Assembly (NCBI GenBank): GCA_964426675.1
Contig: CAYRRM010000073.1
Coordinates: forward strand, 1-7,647
DNA: 7,647 nt
DNA from: DYMC01 sp035406705
GTDB taxonomy: Bacteria > Verrucomicrobiota > Lentisphaeria > Victivallales > GWF2-50-93
Reading direction: 5' to 3'
Shown: piece after piece, positions 6,764 to 7,647 of the stretch
How the letters are laid out: each line of letters begins with the position of its first letter
Position numbering within the stretch: position 1 is the first letter of the stretch
The notes under the pieces: generated by a model
Seen by the model: only the letters and a program-made list of their open reading frames with translations
What the model was told of the DNA's origin: nothing
Database searches by the model: none
Position numbers and translations under genes: made by a program

Positions 6764-6764
6764 A

Positions 6765-6772
6765 AAGGAGGT
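6765..6772 (+). promoter_or_regulatory. Near-perfect ribosome binding site for the gene at 6776
   Basis: AAGGAGGT lies directly after TAA 6761-6763. It matches the full anti-Shine-Dalgarno complement and leaves a short 4-nt spacer from GGAGG to ATG 6776. It suggests high translation of a short fibre-adaptor-like protein. Confidence 0.85.
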
Positions 6773-6775
6773 ATT

Positions 6776-7102
6776 ATGGTTAAGGAAATTGCACCAAAAA
6801 CACCACTTCCAGATTTCAGAATAACAGTAAATGAAAATTTTGAAGAGGTTGTGGGGTTGATAGTTCAATGTCATGGTGAAGAAAGTGAAACAGAACCAGA
6901 AAACAAGTTTCCAGGCAAGATTTGGGTTGATACATCAGGGGCAATAAAGGTTGTGAAGATATGGGATGGGGAACAATGGAGAGACCTTGCACAGGGAAAT
7001 GGAGACATGTTAACACTTGTATATGACCCTGATAAGGATGGAAGGGTATATGGACTTCCAGAATATGATGCAGAACATCAAGAACTTGTATTTCCATTTT
7101 AA
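6776..7102 (+). CDS. Short tail fibre/appendage adaptor-like protein
   Basis: A 108-residue protein that resembles only the N-terminal part of many tail fibre proteins. After 'lPDFRITVNENFEEV' (11-25, typical 'fr..lN.nF') comes PGKIWVDTSG (46-55), VVKIWDGEQWRDLAQGN (59-75) and GDMLTLVYDPDKDGRVYG (76-93). In fibres this stretch ('pG.iWvDts...vkiwdG..W.dl', then 'GDMLksvYDpngDG.Vd') sits just before the shaft or receptor-binding part. Here the gene stops at 108, so the fibre is missing or provided by the next gene. D84-x-D86-x-D88-G89 forms a DxDxDG loop, a possible calcium site. The start is fixed by AAGGAGGT. It is followed after 9 bp by the next gene, whose ribosome site overlaps the end of this one. 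A capsid or tail accessory role remains possible. Confidence 0.72.
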   Translation: MVKEIAPKTPLPDFRITVNENFEEVVGLIVQCHGEESETEPENKFPGKIWVDTSGAIKVVKIWDGEQWRDLAQGNGDMLTLVYDPDKDGRVYGLPEYDAEHQELVFPF

Positions 7103-7107
7103 GGAGG
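7101..7107 (+). promoter_or_regulatory. Ribosome binding site for the gene at 7112, overlapping the preceding stop codon
   Basis: AAGGAGG starts inside the TAA stop (7100-7102) of the adaptor-like gene and lies 4 nt before ATG 7112. It supports this start and implies strong initiation right at the end of the previous gene. Confidence 0.85.
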
Positions 7108-7111
7108 AATA

Positions 7112-7647
7112 ATGGCACAGGTGACAATTGAAAGTAGTGGATATATAGAAATTAAAAAAGAAAATGCATATGAACCACTATACTCAGGAATATCATATTT
7201 ATCCCCGGGGACGGCTGTGACAACAAATCAAGAGACAACAATTGTTGGGGGGATTACAAATCCAAATTATGGATACATGACAATTTTTGTATGGGATACA
7301 GGGGATTTACTGGAGGAAGGAGTGCAGATACAACAGGTAAAATTAAGAATGACTATTAAAACAATTTCAGCAAACGCAAAATATCAGGATTGGTTTATGA
7401 GAAATCAAACTGAATTTTATCCGCATGAACCACCTGATGTTTATGATTATTCAAAATTAATGTATTCACCACAGATATTATTTCAACAGTCAGGGACATA
7501 TTTTGATCCGGTAGAAAAAGAATGGGTTCTGGATGAAAGTGTGAAATACTGGATAAAAAAAGGCACAGGAAACAAAACAAAGATTGCATTTTACATAGGA
7601 AAAGATTCTTCACCAGGGAGTGAATGGTACCATATTAGTGGGGAAGG
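7112..7647 (+). CDS. Beta-rich structural protein, likely distal tail or receptor-binding component, 3' partial
   Basis: The frame is open from ATG 7112 to the right edge (178 codons plus 2 bases), so the C-terminus is not seen. The start has a perfect AAGGAGG. I do not recognise a firm family. Residues 54-85 (YMTIFVWDTGDLLEEG, then VQIQQVKLRMTI) recall the 'fdls.lp.gv.I.sa.L.l.i' core of DNRLRE/CBM-like beta-sandwiches, which often bind sugars or form coats; this is weak. Residues 86-150 are rich in Tyr, Trp and Pro. There is no signal peptide or membrane segment. Position after the adaptor-like protein suggests it carries the fibre or receptor-binding function missing there. This is inference from gene order. 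Confidence 0.65.
   Translation, partial: MAQVTIESSGYIEIKKENAYEPLYSGISYLSPGTAVTTNQETTIVGGITNPNYGYMTIFVWDTGDLLEEGVQIQQVKLRMTIKTISANAKYQDWFMRNQTEFYPHEPPDVYDYSKLMYSPQILFQQSGTYFDPVEKEWVLDESVKYWIKKGTGNKTKIAFYIGKDSSPGSEWYHISGE

Overview
The window is a compact stretch of tail-module genes from a tailed double-stranded DNA phage, a prophage, or a tail-derived particle. All supported genes lie on the + strand. The landmark is a TP901-type tape measure protein (141-1925). It is followed by a large baseplate-hub protein (1922-4231), a 60-residue orphan (4228-4410), two beta-rich and Trp-rich distal tail proteins (4407-5408 and 5398-6390), a small Ig-like baseplate protein (6404-6763), a short fibre-adaptor-like protein (6776-7102), and the start of another beta-rich structural protein that runs off the right edge (7112-7647). 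At the left edge, 2-151 is the C-terminal end of the gene before the tape measure, where tail-assembly chaperones usually sit.

Layout: almost no base is non-coding. The first half is joined by overlapping genes (11-bp overlap, three ATGA junctions, another 11-bp overlap), so translation is probably coupled. The last three genes are separated by 9-13 bp gaps that carry near-perfect Shine-Dalgarno sequences. No promoter, terminator, tRNA, insertion sequence, CRISPR array or attachment site is visible. The left part builds the tail ruler and the tip hub. The right part supplies baseplate and fibre-like proteins that probably contact the cell surface. The window shows no gp25-like, gpJ-like or sheath gene, so there is no positive sign of a contractile tail; the rest of the module lies outside it.

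Organism: canonical GGAGG ribosome binding sites point to a bacterial-type host. The DNA is AT-rich and the coding strand is strongly purine-loaded. Arginine is written almost only as AGA/AGG, and ATA and GGA codons are common. This style is frequent in thermophilic or deep-branching anaerobic lineages, but the sequence alone does not identify the host. The purine loading also explains the many long, pyrimidine-rich open frames on the - strand, which I treat as shadows.

The most interesting points are: a hub protein whose roughly 345-residue N-terminal beta-rich region may replace or be fused to a missing distal-tail (Dit) protein; two adjacent overlapping genes that may together encode a beta-propeller-like tail-tip structure; a fibre-adaptor protein that stops where a fibre would normally continue; and an A7 slippery-type heptamer in the gene before the tape measure.
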